A stretch of DNA of 46,735 nt from positions 5,299-52,033 of the forward strand of contig JAOZKH010000004.1 in NCBI GenBank assembly GCA_029935405.1, in the 5' to 3' direction. Made by a program: the position numbers and the translations under genes. The notes under the pieces were generated by a model, which worked only from the letters and a program-made list of their open reading frames with translations, had not been told where the DNA came from and searched no databases. The DNA comes from Vallitaleaceae bacterium. Its GTDB lineage: Bacteria > Bacillota > Clostridia > Lachnospirales > Vallitaleaceae. Positions 33,083 through 41,810 of the stretch are shown one piece after another. The first letter of the stretch is position 1, and each line of letters opens with the position of its first letter.

Positions 33083-34009
33083 ATGGAACGTGTGCTAGAG
33101 ATAAGAGGAATGCTTATCGGACTTTATAAAAAATTCGATAGAATTATCAATCCAATTGGTAAATTTATCATTTCATTAATAATGGTAACAAAGCTCAATA
33201 AATTTTTTGGATATTCACCTTTGTTTGCAAGTTTGATGATTAATATTGTCATGGCGGGATTGGCGGCATTTTTGCCTACGAGTTGGTTTGTATTATTACT
33301 TATGGCAGTAATAACCTTACAGTTATTTGCTGTTTCTATTGAGGCAACAGTGGTAGTTCTTCTAGTAATGTTGGTTGTTTATTTGCTTTTTGCTAGAATT
33401 CAACCAAAATATGCAATGCTTATTTTGTTAGTTCCATGGTTTTATAGTATGCATATAGTATATGTATTACCACTATTTGCAGGATTGTTCTTAGGTGTTA
33501 GCTCGATTATTCCTTTGGCTGTTGGTGTTACTGTTTATTCCTTTACAGCATATTTACCAGGATTATTAGAACTGCATGTACCAAATGCAACACTATTTGA
33601 AAGTCCTGACATACTAATTGAAATGTACAAATATTTATCATTAGCGATTTTAGCAGATCGTAATATGATGGTTATAATTGGTGCGTTTTCAGGTGTAGTA
33701 ATTGTCATGTATTTTGTGAGAAAGTTAGAAATAAATTATATTCATTATATAGCTATTGGCATTGGTGCAATAACAATGATTATTGCAGTTGTAATTGCAA
33801 ATGCTGTATTAAGTGGTACCGTTTCGGTAGGTGGAGTTTTATTAGGCTCTATCGTTGGAATGCTTTTAGTTGCGGCATTTCAGTTTGCCAAATTTAGTTT
33901 AGACTATAATCGTTCTGAAAAACTTCAGTTTGAGGATGATGAATATGTTTATTACGTACGAACAATTCCTAAAATAAAAGCTCCTACACAACAAAAAGAA
34001 CAAAAATAA
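33083..34009 (+). CDS. Unrecognised polytopic membrane protein upstream of cdaA
   Basis: A 308-residue protein with about seven or eight hydrophobic segments between residues 28 and 265 and a charged C-terminal tail (LQFEDDEYVYYVRTIPKIK, then Lys/Gln-rich). No transporter or enzyme motif is recognised. GGAGG lies before the ATG. It is 15 bases from the previous gene and 19 bases from cdaA, so it belongs to the same operon. Partnership with the membrane-bound diadenylate cyclase is possible but is only inferred from position. Confidence 0.72.
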   Translation: MERVLEIRGMLIGLYKKFDRIINPIGKFIISLIMVTKLNKFFGYSPLFASLMINIVMAGLAAFLPTSWFVLLLMAVITLQLFAVSIEATVVVLLVMLVVYLLFARIQPKYAMLILLVPWFYSMHIVYVLPLFAGLFLGVSSIIPLAVGVTVYSFTAYLPGLLELHVPNATLFESPDILIEMYKYLSLAILADRNMMVIIGAFSGVVIVMYFVRKLEINYIHYIAIGIGAITMIIAVVIANAVLSGTVSVGGVLLGSIVGMLLVAAFQFAKFSLDYNRSEKLQFEDDEYVYYVRTIPKIKAPTQQKEQK

Positions 34010-34028
34010 CACTAATAGAGGTGGCGTT

Positions 34029-34910
34029 ATGACGTCAATACAAGATTTACTAAGTTGGTTTAATGACTTAGCAGTACATTTTCCAACGATTCATCTTCGA
34101 GATATAATCGAGATAGCTCTTATAGCCTTTGTCATCTATCAACTACTCTTGTGGAGTAGAAAAACTAGAGCATGGGTATTATTTAAGGGCCTTGTTGTGT
34201 TGGTCATTGTTAGTGTTGTTGCTACCTTGTTTGAACTTAATACCATATTATGGATATTTAGCAATGCTATTAATGTAGGTATTATTGCTATTATTATTGT
34301 GTTTCAACCAGAACTTAGACGTGCCCTTGAATCTTTAGGACGACGAAATTTCTTTAATAATTTTTTTATTGAAGATGGCAGAGAAAAATTTGAGGGAAGC
34401 GAAACAATTATTAAAGAAATTGTAGAAGCTGTTTATGAAATGTCTCTTGTAAAAACAGGAGCACTTATTGTTATAGAACAACATGAAAACCTTAGTGAAT
34501 ATGAAGGTACTGGAATTGAAATTGGAGCATATGTGACAAGACAAATGCTTGTAAATATTTTTGAACATAATACACCATTACATGATGGAGCTGTTATTAT
34601 TCGAAATAGTCGAATTATTGCAGCCACATGTTATCTACCTCTTTCTGATAATATGACATTAAGTAAGGAACTTGGAACTAGACACCGAGCAGGCGTTGGT
34701 ATTAGCGAAGTTTCAGATGCGGTTGTAATCATTGTATCAGAAGAAAACGGAAAAGTTTCCGTTGCCATTGGTGGTAATCTAGTAAGAGGTGTTGAATCAG
34801 AATACCTTAAAAATAAGCTGTTACACATATACTCAACAGCGGTAGACAAGCCGAGACGTTTTAAACTGTGGAGAGGAAGGCCTAAAATTGATAAAAAAGA
34901 TAACGAATAA
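34029..34910 (+). CDS. cdaA: Diadenylate cyclase CdaA
   Basis: A 293-residue membrane enzyme making c-di-AMP from two ATP. Three N-terminal helices (about 25-95) precede the DAC domain (about 105-270) with the catalytic DGA (186-188, LHDGAVIIR) and RHR (218-220, GTRHRAGVGIS) motifs intact. GAGGTGG precedes the ATG. Its last 23 bases overlap the start of cdaR. c-di-AMP controls potassium and osmolyte uptake and is tied to wall synthesis via GlmM. Confidence 0.95.
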   Translation: MTSIQDLLSWFNDLAVHFPTIHLRDIIEIALIAFVIYQLLLWSRKTRAWVLFKGLVVLVIVSVVATLFELNTILWIFSNAINVGIIAIIIVFQPELRRALESLGRRNFFNNFFIEDGREKFEGSETIIKEIVEAVYEMSLVKTGALIVIEQHENLSEYEGTGIEIGAYVTRQMLVNIFEHNTPLHDGAVIIRNSRIIAATCYLPLSDNMTLSKELGTRHRAGVGISEVSDAVVIIVSEENGKVSVAIGGNLVRGVESEYLKNKLLHIYSTAVDKPRRFKLWRGRPKIDKKDNE

Positions 34911-36156
34911 TTTTTGGTGGAAAATCTTTTCTGTTTTTCTTGCGTCATTAACATGGCTGATGATTGTTAATACGGAGGATCCACAGATTTCAAGAACCTT
35001 CTACGATGTACAGGTGGAAAAATTAAATATTGAGGCTATAGAATCAGAAAAAAAGGCTATTGAATACCGTGAAGGTGAAACGGTAAATGTTAGAATTCGT
35101 GGCAAAAGATCAATTGTAGATAATATGTCTATTTCTGATATTCAGGCGTATGCTGATCTTGAGAAAAAATCCATAACTGATGCGGTGGATATTGTGGTAG
35201 AGGTACCTGAAAATATATCTGTTGTTGAGAAAGAACCAAATATGATGATGGTTGAACTTGAGAATATTATAACTGTTCAAAAGGGAGTACAGTCTTATAT
35301 GGAAGGGGAACCAAGGGAAGGATACGTGTATCTTGATCCTATTGTAATTCCAAATAATCTTGAAATCGAAGGACCTGAATCAAAAATAGGTTTAATTAAG
35401 AGTGTCTTAGTTCCGGTTAATATTGAAGATGTCACAAGGGATGTAACATTATATGGCTCACCACAAATTATTGATGATTCTAATAACGTTATAAATGGTC
35501 TTTCTATGAGCGCGACTCAAATAAAAATTCAAGTACCTATTGAGAAGCTGAAAATTGTAGAACTTAAACTAGATATAGACGAAACTATAGCACCTGGTTA
35601 CAGACTTCTTGGATTATCATTAAGTCAGAACGCATTACAGGTTAGAGGAAAAGAAGTGACTGTTGATTACCTCGATGCTATTACTATAAGCGGACTTGAC
35701 TTGAAACCATTAGTTCAAGATACTATATTAAATGTTAATGTAAGTACGATTTTACCTAACGGAATTAATGTTTATGAAGATGTTATAGCAATTCAGGTTT
35801 ATGTAGACATTGAACCGATTGTAGAGAAGACAATTAATATTAGTAACGGTGATATCAATGTAAGACATTTAGCTGAGGATCTTCAATTCAGTTACGTTGA
35901 TGAGGAAAGTTATTCTATTACCTATAGAGGAATTGAAGATGACTTAAGCAAAGTTGATATTGAGAGTGTTTCACCTAGTATTTCACTTCGTGGAATTGAA
36001 GAAGGTATTCAAGAAATTGAATTATATTACTTCGTTCCATTAGGAGTTGAAGTAATATCTGAAAAACCTACAGTGACGGTTGAACTTACAAAAGTTGTTG
36101 ACGAAATAGATGAAGATACTGAAGAGGTAGAGGTAGAAACAGATACTGAGAATTAA
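34888..36156 (+). CDS. cdaR: CdaR (YbbR-domain) regulator of CdaA
   Basis: A 422-residue membrane-anchored extracellular protein that binds and modulates CdaA. One N-terminal helix (about 8-26, FSVFLASLTWLMIV) is followed by about four YbbR repeats, seen as recurring 'V.VP..I......' and 'I.GP.S.I' units, and an acidic Glu/Asp tail. The start is TTG 34888 inside cdaA, seven bases after GAGGAAGG, with no ATG nearby. The order cdaA-cdaR-glmM is conserved in Firmicutes. Confidence 0.9.
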   Translation: MIKKITNNFWWKIFSVFLASLTWLMIVNTEDPQISRTFYDVQVEKLNIEAIESEKKAIEYREGETVNVRIRGKRSIVDNMSISDIQAYADLEKKSITDAVDIVVEVPENISVVEKEPNMMMVELENIITVQKGVQSYMEGEPREGYVYLDPIVIPNNLEIEGPESKIGLIKSVLVPVNIEDVTRDVTLYGSPQIIDDSNNVINGLSMSATQIKIQVPIEKLKIVELKLDIDETIAPGYRLLGLSLSQNALQVRGKEVTVDYLDAITISGLDLKPLVQDTILNVNVSTILPNGINVYEDVIAIQVYVDIEPIVEKTINISNGDINVRHLAEDLQFSYVDEESYSITYRGIEDDLSKVDIESVSPSISLRGIEEGIQEIELYYFVPLGVEVISEKPTVTVELTKVVDEIDEDTEEVEVETDTEN

Positions 36157-36187
36157 TTTATAAAACTATAATAATAATTATATAAAC

Positions 36188-36249
36188 AAGCCATGCTTTC
36201 ATACCAATTTAACATGTGGTATATACCAATGAAAGTATTGGCTTTTTTT
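36188..36249 (+). terminator. Long imperfect hairpin with T-run between cdaR and glmM
   Basis: AAGCCATGCTTTCATACCA pairs imperfectly with TACCAATGAAAGTATTGGCTT, followed by seven T's. It separates the cda and glm transcription units. Confidence 0.75.
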
Positions 36250-36263
36250 CTATAAATAAAATA

Positions 36264-36291
36264 TTGAAGTTCTATTTGAAAGTGATACAAT
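36264..36291 (+). promoter_or_regulatory. Promoter for glmM-glmS
   Basis: TTGAAG (36264-36269), 16-base spacer, TACAAT (36286-36291). A small hairpin TAAGGTT-ACCAA-AACCTTA (36325-36343) lies in the leader just before the ribosome site. Confidence 0.5.
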
Positions 36292-36366
36292 AGAACAAAG
36301 AGACTACGGTGAAAACATCAGGTATAAGGTTACCAAAACCTTAATAATGAATAAGGAGTATCTAAG

Positions 36367-37716
36367 ATGGGGAATTTGTTTGGAACAGATGGAGTTAGGG
36401 GTATTGCAAACAGTGAATTAACAGTGGATTTAGCATATAAGCTTGGACAAGCAGGAGCATATGTTTTAACAAAAGAGAAGGCACACAAACCAACAATATT
36501 GATTGGAAGAGATACTAGACTTAGTGGAGAAATGTTAACTGCAGCTCTCGTTGCAGGAATATGTTCAGTTGGTGCAAATGCAATAAGTATTGGTATTGTA
36601 CCAACACCTGCAGTTGCCCACTTGACTCGTGAATATGAAGCTGACGCAGGCGTTGTCATAAGTGCATCTCACAATCCGGTAGAGTATAACGGAATTAAGT
36701 TTTTTAATAACAAGGGTTACAAGTTGTCTGATAAACTAGAAGAAGAAATAGAAGCATTAATTGAAGACGATTGTAAATCCATTGAAACACCAACAGGAAT
36801 AAATATTGGAAGAGTTCAATATAGAACTGAAAGTATTTATGATTATATTCGTTTTGCAAAAAAACGCATTAATCATAGATTTGAAGGAATTAAAGTCGTA
36901 ATTGATTGTGCAAATGGAGCTTCTTATGTATCAGCACCAGAAGCTTTGAGACAATTAGGAGCAGAAGTTGTCATTATTCATAATGAACCAGATGGAACTA
37001 ATATTAATAAAGCTTGTGGATCAACTCACATGGATGATTTAAAGGCATATGTTATACAAGTTGGAGCAGATATTGGTTTTGCATATGATGGAGATGCAGA
37101 CAGATGTTTAGCAGTTGATGAACATGGTCAAATGGTAGATGGGGATCAGCTTATGGCAATCTGTGGTAATTACATGAAAAACCAAGGAACGCTTAACCAA
37201 GATACTATTGTTGGTACAGTTATGAGCAACCTAGGTTTCACTCTAATGGGTAAGGAGCAAGGCATAAATATTGTTCAGACAAAAGTTGGAGATAGATATG
37301 TACTTGAAAATATGCTTGAAAATAATTACAATATTGGAGGAGAACAGTCAGGACATATTATTTTCTTAGATGAAAATACAACAGGTGATGGTCTCTTGAC
37401 TTCGTTACACGTTCTAGAAGTAATGAAAGCAACAGGTAATAAGTTGTCTGAACTTGCTTCTATTATGAATGTTTTACCACAAGTGTTAGTAAATGCAAAA
37501 GTTAGCACATCCAAAAAATACGAATATTTAAATGATGCATTAATTGCAAAGGAAGTTAAAGAATTAGAAGATAAATTTGCAGGAAATGGCCGTGTACTTA
37601 TTAGACCCTCAGGTACAGAACCATTAGTAAGAGTCATGATAGAAGGTAGCAATAAAGCAGAATTAGCAAGAGAAGCGACAAGGTTAGCAGGAATAATTGA
37701 AGAAAGATTAGCATAG
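36367..37716 (+). CDS. glmM: Phosphoglucosamine mutase GlmM
   Basis: A 449-residue enzyme converting glucosamine-6-phosphate to glucosamine-1-phosphate for UDP-GlcNAc synthesis. The phosphoserine is S101 in [12 protein letters not shown], the metal loop is YDGDADRCL, the sugar loop is GGEQSGH and the phosphate loop is [16 protein letters not shown] lies upstream. It is followed after 14 bases by glmS, its pathway partner, and preceded by cdaA-cdaR, with which GlmM is known to interact in other Firmicutes. Confidence 0.96.
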   Translation: MGNLFGTDGVRGIANSELTVDLAYKLGQAGAYVLTKEKAHKPTILIGRDTRLSGEMLTAALVAGICSVGANAISIGIVPTPAVAHLTREYEADAGVVISASHNPVEYNGIKFFNNKGYKLSDKLEEEIEALIEDDCKSIETPTGINIGRVQYRTESIYDYIRFAKKRINHRFEGIKVVIDCANGASYVSAPEALRQLGAEVVIIHNEPDGTNINKACGSTHMDDLKAYVIQVGADIGFAYDGDADRCLAVDEHGQMVDGDQLMAICGNYMKNQGTLNQDTIVGTVMSNLGFTLMGKEQGINIVQTKVGDRYVLENMLENNYNIGGEQSGHIIFLDENTTGDGLLTSLHVLEVMKATGNKLSELASIMNVLPQVLVNAKVSTSKKYEYLNDALIAKEVKELEDKFAGNGRVLIRPSGTEPLVRVMIEGSNKAELAREATRLAGIIEERLA

Positions 37717-37730
37717 AAGGGGAGATAAAC

Positions 37731-39563
37731 ATGTGTGGTATCGTTGGATATATTGGAGACAGAGAAGCAACTCCTATATTAGTTGAAGGATTAAAAACAT
37801 TAGAATATAGAGGTTATGATTCAGCAGGAGTAGCAATATATAATGACAAGATTGATTTGGTAAAAACAAAAGGACGCCTTAAAGATTTAGTAAAAACGCT
37901 AGGTGATTCAAATATGAAAGGTACAATGGGCATAGGTCATACAAGATGGGCAACACACGGAGAACCTTCTTATTTAAATGCGCATCCACATATGAATTCA
38001 GATGTAGATATAGCACTTGTTCATAATGGTATTATAGAAAACTACATTGAACTTCGTGAAGAATTAATTGAAAAAGGATATAAATTTGTATCTGAAACTG
38101 ATACGGAAACAATTGTACATCTTATAACTGAAAGTGAAAAAACAACAGATACTTTTCTTGATGCGATTTTAGCTGCAGCAAGTAGAATTGATGGTTCTTA
38201 TGCTTTAGGTGTAATTTCACATAAAAACCCTGATGAAATTATTGCGGTTCGTAAAGAAAGTCCATTAGTTATAGGAATTGGAGAAGGTGAAAATTTTATA
38301 GCCTCTGATATTCCGGCACTTTTAAAACATACAAGAAATGTATATTTTCTTGAAGATAACGAAATTGCTATACTAAGAAAAGAATCTGTAAAACTTCTTG
38401 ATATGGATAAAAATGAAGTTAAGAAAGAAATATTTAGAGTTACATGGGATATGGATGCGGCTGAAAAAGCAGGATTTAATCATTTTATGTTAAAAGAAAT
38501 TCACGAACAACCAAGAGTTATGCGTGATGTACTTGCTCAAAGAATTGATGAAACTTCAACAGAAATCAAACTAGATCAACTAAAAATTGATAAAGAACTT
38601 TTAAAAAGAGTTAATAAAGTATACCTTGTAGCATGTGGAACAGCTTCATATGCCGCTGAAGTTGGTAAAGAATTGCTTCAAAAAGTCGCGAGAATTCCTG
38701 CGGTTATGGAAACAGCCTCAGAATTTCGGTATAAAGACCCAATTATTGATGAAAACACATTAATGATTGTAGTTTCTCAATCGGGAGAAACAGCTGACAC
38801 GCTAGCAGCCCTTAGAATGGCTAAGAAAAGCGGAGCTTACGTAATAGCAGCGGTTAATGTTGTAGGCTCCACAATGGCTAGAGAAGCGGATGATGTGCTA
38901 TATTTATGTGCTGGACCTGAAATAGCTGTGGCTTCAACAAAAGCCTATTCGGCACAACTTGTAGCAATGTATTTAATAAGTATTAAAATTGGTCGATTAT
39001 TAGGCAAAATAAATGATACTGAATTTATTGAATTAAGAGACGCATTATTAAAACTACCAACACAAATTGAAAAGATTTTGGCAAGAGAAGAAGAAATAAA
39101 AATGCTTGCATATAAACACTTAGATATGAAAAACATTTTCTATATCGGACGTGGTTTAGACTATGCTGCTTCACTTGAAGGTGCTCTAAAAATCAAAGAA
39201 ATTGCATATCTTCATGCAGAAAGTTATCCTGCAGGAGAACTTAAGCACGGCCCCATTGCATTAATTGAAAACGGATCAGTTCTTATGGGCATATTAGGAC
39301 AAGAATATCTAATGGAAAAAACAATAAGTAATATTAAAGAAGTCAAAGCTCGTGGAGCAGAAGTTATAGCAATAGCACTTGAAGGCAATGAAAAAGTCAA
39401 AAAAATTGCAGATGATGTTATCTACGTTCCAGCTACACATTGGATGCTAACAACTTTATTAGTCAATATTCCTCAACAGCTATTTGCATACTATATTGCA
39501 TGTGGTTTAGGACATGATGTGGATAAACCGAGAAATTTAGCTAAAAGCGTTACAGTAGAATAG
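37731..39563 (+). CDS. glmS: Glucosamine--fructose-6-phosphate aminotransferase GlmS
   Basis: A 610-residue enzyme making glucosamine-6-phosphate from fructose-6-phosphate and glutamine. The N-terminal glutaminase begins MCGIVGYIG with catalytic C2 (exposed after Met removal), and the tandem SIS domains contain VSQSGETADTLAAL and ESYPAGELKHGPIALI; it ends KSVTVE. Only 14 bases separate it from glmM, so there is no room for the glmS ribozyme common in Firmicutes. Control must be through the shared glmM promoter or another way. A very strong terminator follows. Confidence 0.96.
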   Translation: MCGIVGYIGDREATPILVEGLKTLEYRGYDSAGVAIYNDKIDLVKTKGRLKDLVKTLGDSNMKGTMGIGHTRWATHGEPSYLNAHPHMNSDVDIALVHNGIIENYIELREELIEKGYKFVSETDTETIVHLITESEKTTDTFLDAILAAASRIDGSYALGVISHKNPDEIIAVRKESPLVIGIGEGENFIASDIPALLKHTRNVYFLEDNEIAILRKESVKLLDMDKNEVKKEIFRVTWDMDAAEKAGFNHFMLKEIHEQPRVMRDVLAQRIDETSTEIKLDQLKIDKELLKRVNKVYLVACGTASYAAEVGKELLQKVARIPAVMETASEFRYKDPIIDENTLMIVVSQSGETADTLAALRMAKKSGAYVIAAVNVVGSTMAREADDVLYLCAGPEIAVASTKAYSAQLVAMYLISIKIGRLLGKINDTEFIELRDALLKLPTQIEKILAREEEIKMLAYKHLDMKNIFYIGRGLDYAASLEGALKIKEIAYLHAESYPAGELKHGPIALIENGSVLMGILGQEYLMEKTISNIKEVKARGAEVIAIALEGNEKVKKIADDVIYVPATHWMLTTLLVNIPQQLFAYYIACGLGHDVDKPRNLAKSVTVE

Positions 39564-39575
39564 TACTCCCACAAT

Positions 39576-39617
39576 AAAAACAATGTGTTGGCTGTAAGTG
39601 GTCAACACATTGTTTTT
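39576..39617. terminator. Strong bidirectional terminator after glmS
   Basis: Perfect 15-bp stem AAAAACAATGTGTTG/CAACACATTGTTTTT with a 12-base loop. The 3' T's overlap the stop codon of the minus-strand AraC remnant. Confidence 0.9.
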
Positions 39618-39966
39618 AACGAATATTGAGATGTCGATACTCTAAAGGGTTTAATGTTGTATAACGTTTAAACATTTTGGAGAAGTTTGAAGAATTGCAT
39701 AGATGTAATTTAGTTGAAATTTCATTAATAGTTAGATTTTCTGTTCCATGTTTATAAATGGTGAGAATAATATTAGAAACAGGATATGAGTATTGAAAAG
39801 TTTTAGATTGACTTATAAGATGAATATAATCATTTACTAATTGAAATTCATAATCGATTAATTTATTTCTATCTGTTTCATTATCAATATAATTTATTTG
39901 AGAATTTCGAAGATCAAATTGGAGAATCCAATATTCTTGACAAATAAGGGGAGATTGGTATAATTA
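39616..39966 (-). pseudogene. 5'-truncated AraC-family transcription regulator
   Basis: On the minus strand, an open stretch of about 116 codons ends at TAA 39616-39618. Its C-terminal part reads LTINEISTKLHLCNSSNFSK then MFKRYTTLNPLEYRHLNI, which is a clear second helix-turn-helix of AraC/XylS regulators, and an upstream EYWILQFDLRN resembles the end of the cupin-like sensor. The frame is closed upstream by a stop at 39964-39966 and contains no ATG, GTG or TTG before the DNA-binding part. The normal first half (about 150 residues) is missing. It is therefore a remnant. A near-consensus promoter for argC points the other way across its broken 5' end. Confidence 0.8.
39937..39964 (+). promoter_or_regulatory. 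Consensus promoter for argC within the AraC remnant
   Basis: Perfect TTGACA (39937-39942), 16-base spacer, perfect TATAAT (39959-39964), about 85 bases before argC. No second gene lies between. Confidence 0.7.
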
Positions 39967-40049
39967 TTTGAGGACGAATTTTCTATTGTTGCATCAAAAC
40001 GTAATGATAAATAACTAACCATCAATTAACAGATTCATAAGGAGATAAT

Positions 40050-40988
40050 ATGTTTAAAGTATATGTAGATGGACAACATGGTACTACAGGATTACTGGTT
40101 AATGAACGATTGGAAAATCACTCGCAGGTACAAATTCTCACAATTCCATATAATAAAAGGCATGATAAAGATTTAAGAATTCAATTACTTAATGAAGCTG
40201 AGATTGTATTCTTGTGTTTACCAGATGATGCGGCTAAAGAAGCGGTAGGATTAATAACAAATCCTAATACTAAGATAATAGATGCATCAACAGCGCATAG
40301 AACCAATAGTATATGGACTTATGGATTTTCAGAACTTAGTTATGAACATAAAATGGCAGTTAAACATGCAAAGAGATTATCAAATCCTGGATGCCATGCA
40401 ACAGCAGCTATTGCTGCGTTATATCCGCTAATTGAAGAAGGTATCATTAATTCGGAACTTCAACTAAGCTTGTTTTCAATAACCGGGTACTCAGGTGGTG
40501 GAAAGAAGATGATACATACATATGAACATACCGACAGTATTGATTATAAAGCTCCAAGGCAGTATGCTCTATCACTTAATCATAAACATGTTCCTGAAAT
40601 CATGAAACAAAGTGGATTAACTAAAAAACCATTATTTATGCCAGTTGTAGCAGACTTTGCTAGAGGACTTACCGTATCAATCCCATTTGCAATAGAACAA
40701 ATGGATATTAAGATGACAAAAGAAGAAATTGCTAAGTTTTATAAAAATTATTATAAAGAATCACATTATATTAGAGTACACAAAGCTGATTGTATAGAAT
40801 CTCTTGTTGATAATTGTACTAATATTCAAGGAAACAACAACACTAATTATTTGGATATTTATGTTTATGGTAATGATGAACAAATCCAGATAATATCAAA
40901 GATTGATAATTTAGGCAAAGGTGCATCAGGTGCAGCAATACAGAATATGAATATAATGTTGGGGATCGATGAAACTATAGGATTATAA
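40050..40988 (+). CDS. argC: N-acetyl-gamma-glutamyl-phosphate reductase, short (type 2) form
   Basis: A 312-residue NADPH enzyme of arginine synthesis. The N-terminal DGQHGTTGLLV is the nucleotide loop of the short proteobacterial-type ArgC, C115 in SNPGCHATAAIAALYPL is the catalytic cysteine, and SGGGKKMI and LNHKHVPEI are further motifs; the substrate-site histidine is in NHKHVPE. AAGGAGAT precedes the ATG. It stands alone without other arg genes, next to a dead regulator, so it may have been moved or acquired separately. Confidence 0.92.
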   Translation: MFKVYVDGQHGTTGLLVNERLENHSQVQILTIPYNKRHDKDLRIQLLNEAEIVFLCLPDDAAKEAVGLITNPNTKIIDASTAHRTNSIWTYGFSELSYEHKMAVKHAKRLSNPGCHATAAIAALYPLIEEGIINSELQLSLFSITGYSGGGKKMIHTYEHTDSIDYKAPRQYALSLNHKHVPEIMKQSGLTKKPLFMPVVADFARGLTVSIPFAIEQMDIKMTKEEIAKFYKNYYKESHYIRVHKADCIESLVDNCTNIQGNNNTNYLDIYVYGNDEQIQIISKIDNLGKGASGAAIQNMNIMLGIDETIGL

Positions 40989-41017
40989 TTGAGAATAGGA
41001 TTACAATTAAGGCTAAA

Positions 41018-41055
41018 AAATTCATTAATCTAATTAGGTTGTTTTTTTAATGAAT
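41018..41055 (+). terminator. AT-rich hairpin after argC, possible terminator
   Basis: AAATTCATTAA pairs with TTAATGAAT over a loop holding CTAATTAG and a seven-T run. The stem is weak and AT-only at its core. Confidence 0.35.
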
Positions 41056-41164
41056 CTTTAATCTTATTAACATATCTATCTAACTTATACACACTATACT
41101 AATAGTATCAGCATTTGGTTTTGAGATTACAAAATAAATCAAAAAGAATATAAGCGAGGTAAAA

Positions 41165-41596
41165 ATGATGAAAAAAAGATTGTATCGTTCTAACAGTGAT
41201 AAAATGTTAACGGGTGTTTGTTCAGGGATTGGCGAATATATTGATCTTGATCCTACACTTGTAAGATTATTGTTTGTATTAGTGAGTTTAGCCTATGGAA
41301 GCGGGGTTATAGCATATATTATTGCTGCAATAGTTATTCCTGAAAAACCAGAAAATTATGAATATGATGATAAAGAAGTTGAAGTCTTTGATAAAGATGG
41401 GAACAAAATTGAATCTGACCCAAACAAGCAAAAAAAAACTAAACAATTAATCGGAATAGTTCTCTTGGGATTAGGCGGTTTCTTATTAGTAGATAATCTA
41501 TTCACGTGGTTTGATAGAGGCGTGATTTGGGCTATTGGAATTATTGCTGTTGGTGGGTTTTTATTATTAAAAACTTCAGAAAAAAAGGAAGAATAA
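41165..41596 (+). CDS. PspC-domain membrane protein
   Basis: A 143-residue protein with a PspC domain at the N-terminus (RLYRSNSDKMLTGVCSGIGEY, then DLDPTLVRLLFVL), a membrane helix in it (about 35-57), a charged linker (60-95), and two C-terminal helices (about 96-140). PspC-type proteins sense or counter envelope stress; in Gram-positives the role is often unclear. Two consecutive ATG codons (41165, 41168) are possible starts; GAGGT favours either. It is a single gene; no pspA or liaRS is near. Confidence 0.85.
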   Translation: MMKKRLYRSNSDKMLTGVCSGIGEYIDLDPTLVRLLFVLVSLAYGSGVIAYIIAAIVIPEKPENYEYDDKEVEVFDKDGNKIESDPNKQKKTKQLIGIVLLGLGGFLLVDNLFTWFDRGVIWAIGIIAVGGFLLLKTSEKKEE

Positions 41597-41670
41597 AACT
41601 GTGAAAAGGTCTTTTGATATCCATAGTATTTATTAATATAGTAGAAAATATAAAAAAAACATTATAATTA

Positions 41671-41699
41671 TTGAAATTCAATCAAAGTATTGCTATAAT
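41671..41699 (+). promoter_or_regulatory. Promoter for the phosphofructokinase gene
   Basis: TTGAAA (41671-41676), 17-base spacer, TATAAT (41694-41699). The leader is about 105 bases. Confidence 0.6.
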
Positions 41700-41810
41700 A
41701 GCATTATTATGTGATGATTGTATCCTGAAATTATAATAAATTTACTGGTATGTAATCTACTACTATGTTACTTAATTCACCAGTTATTACTGAATGAGAG
41801 GTATTATATT

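Noticed and set aside
37717-37730. glmS ribozyme before glmS
   Set aside because: The gap is only 14 bases and no ribozyme core is visible.
39518-39526. TGTGGATAA (inverted perfect DnaA box)
   Set aside because: It is single and lies inside glmS coding sequence, so chance is the simplest explanation.
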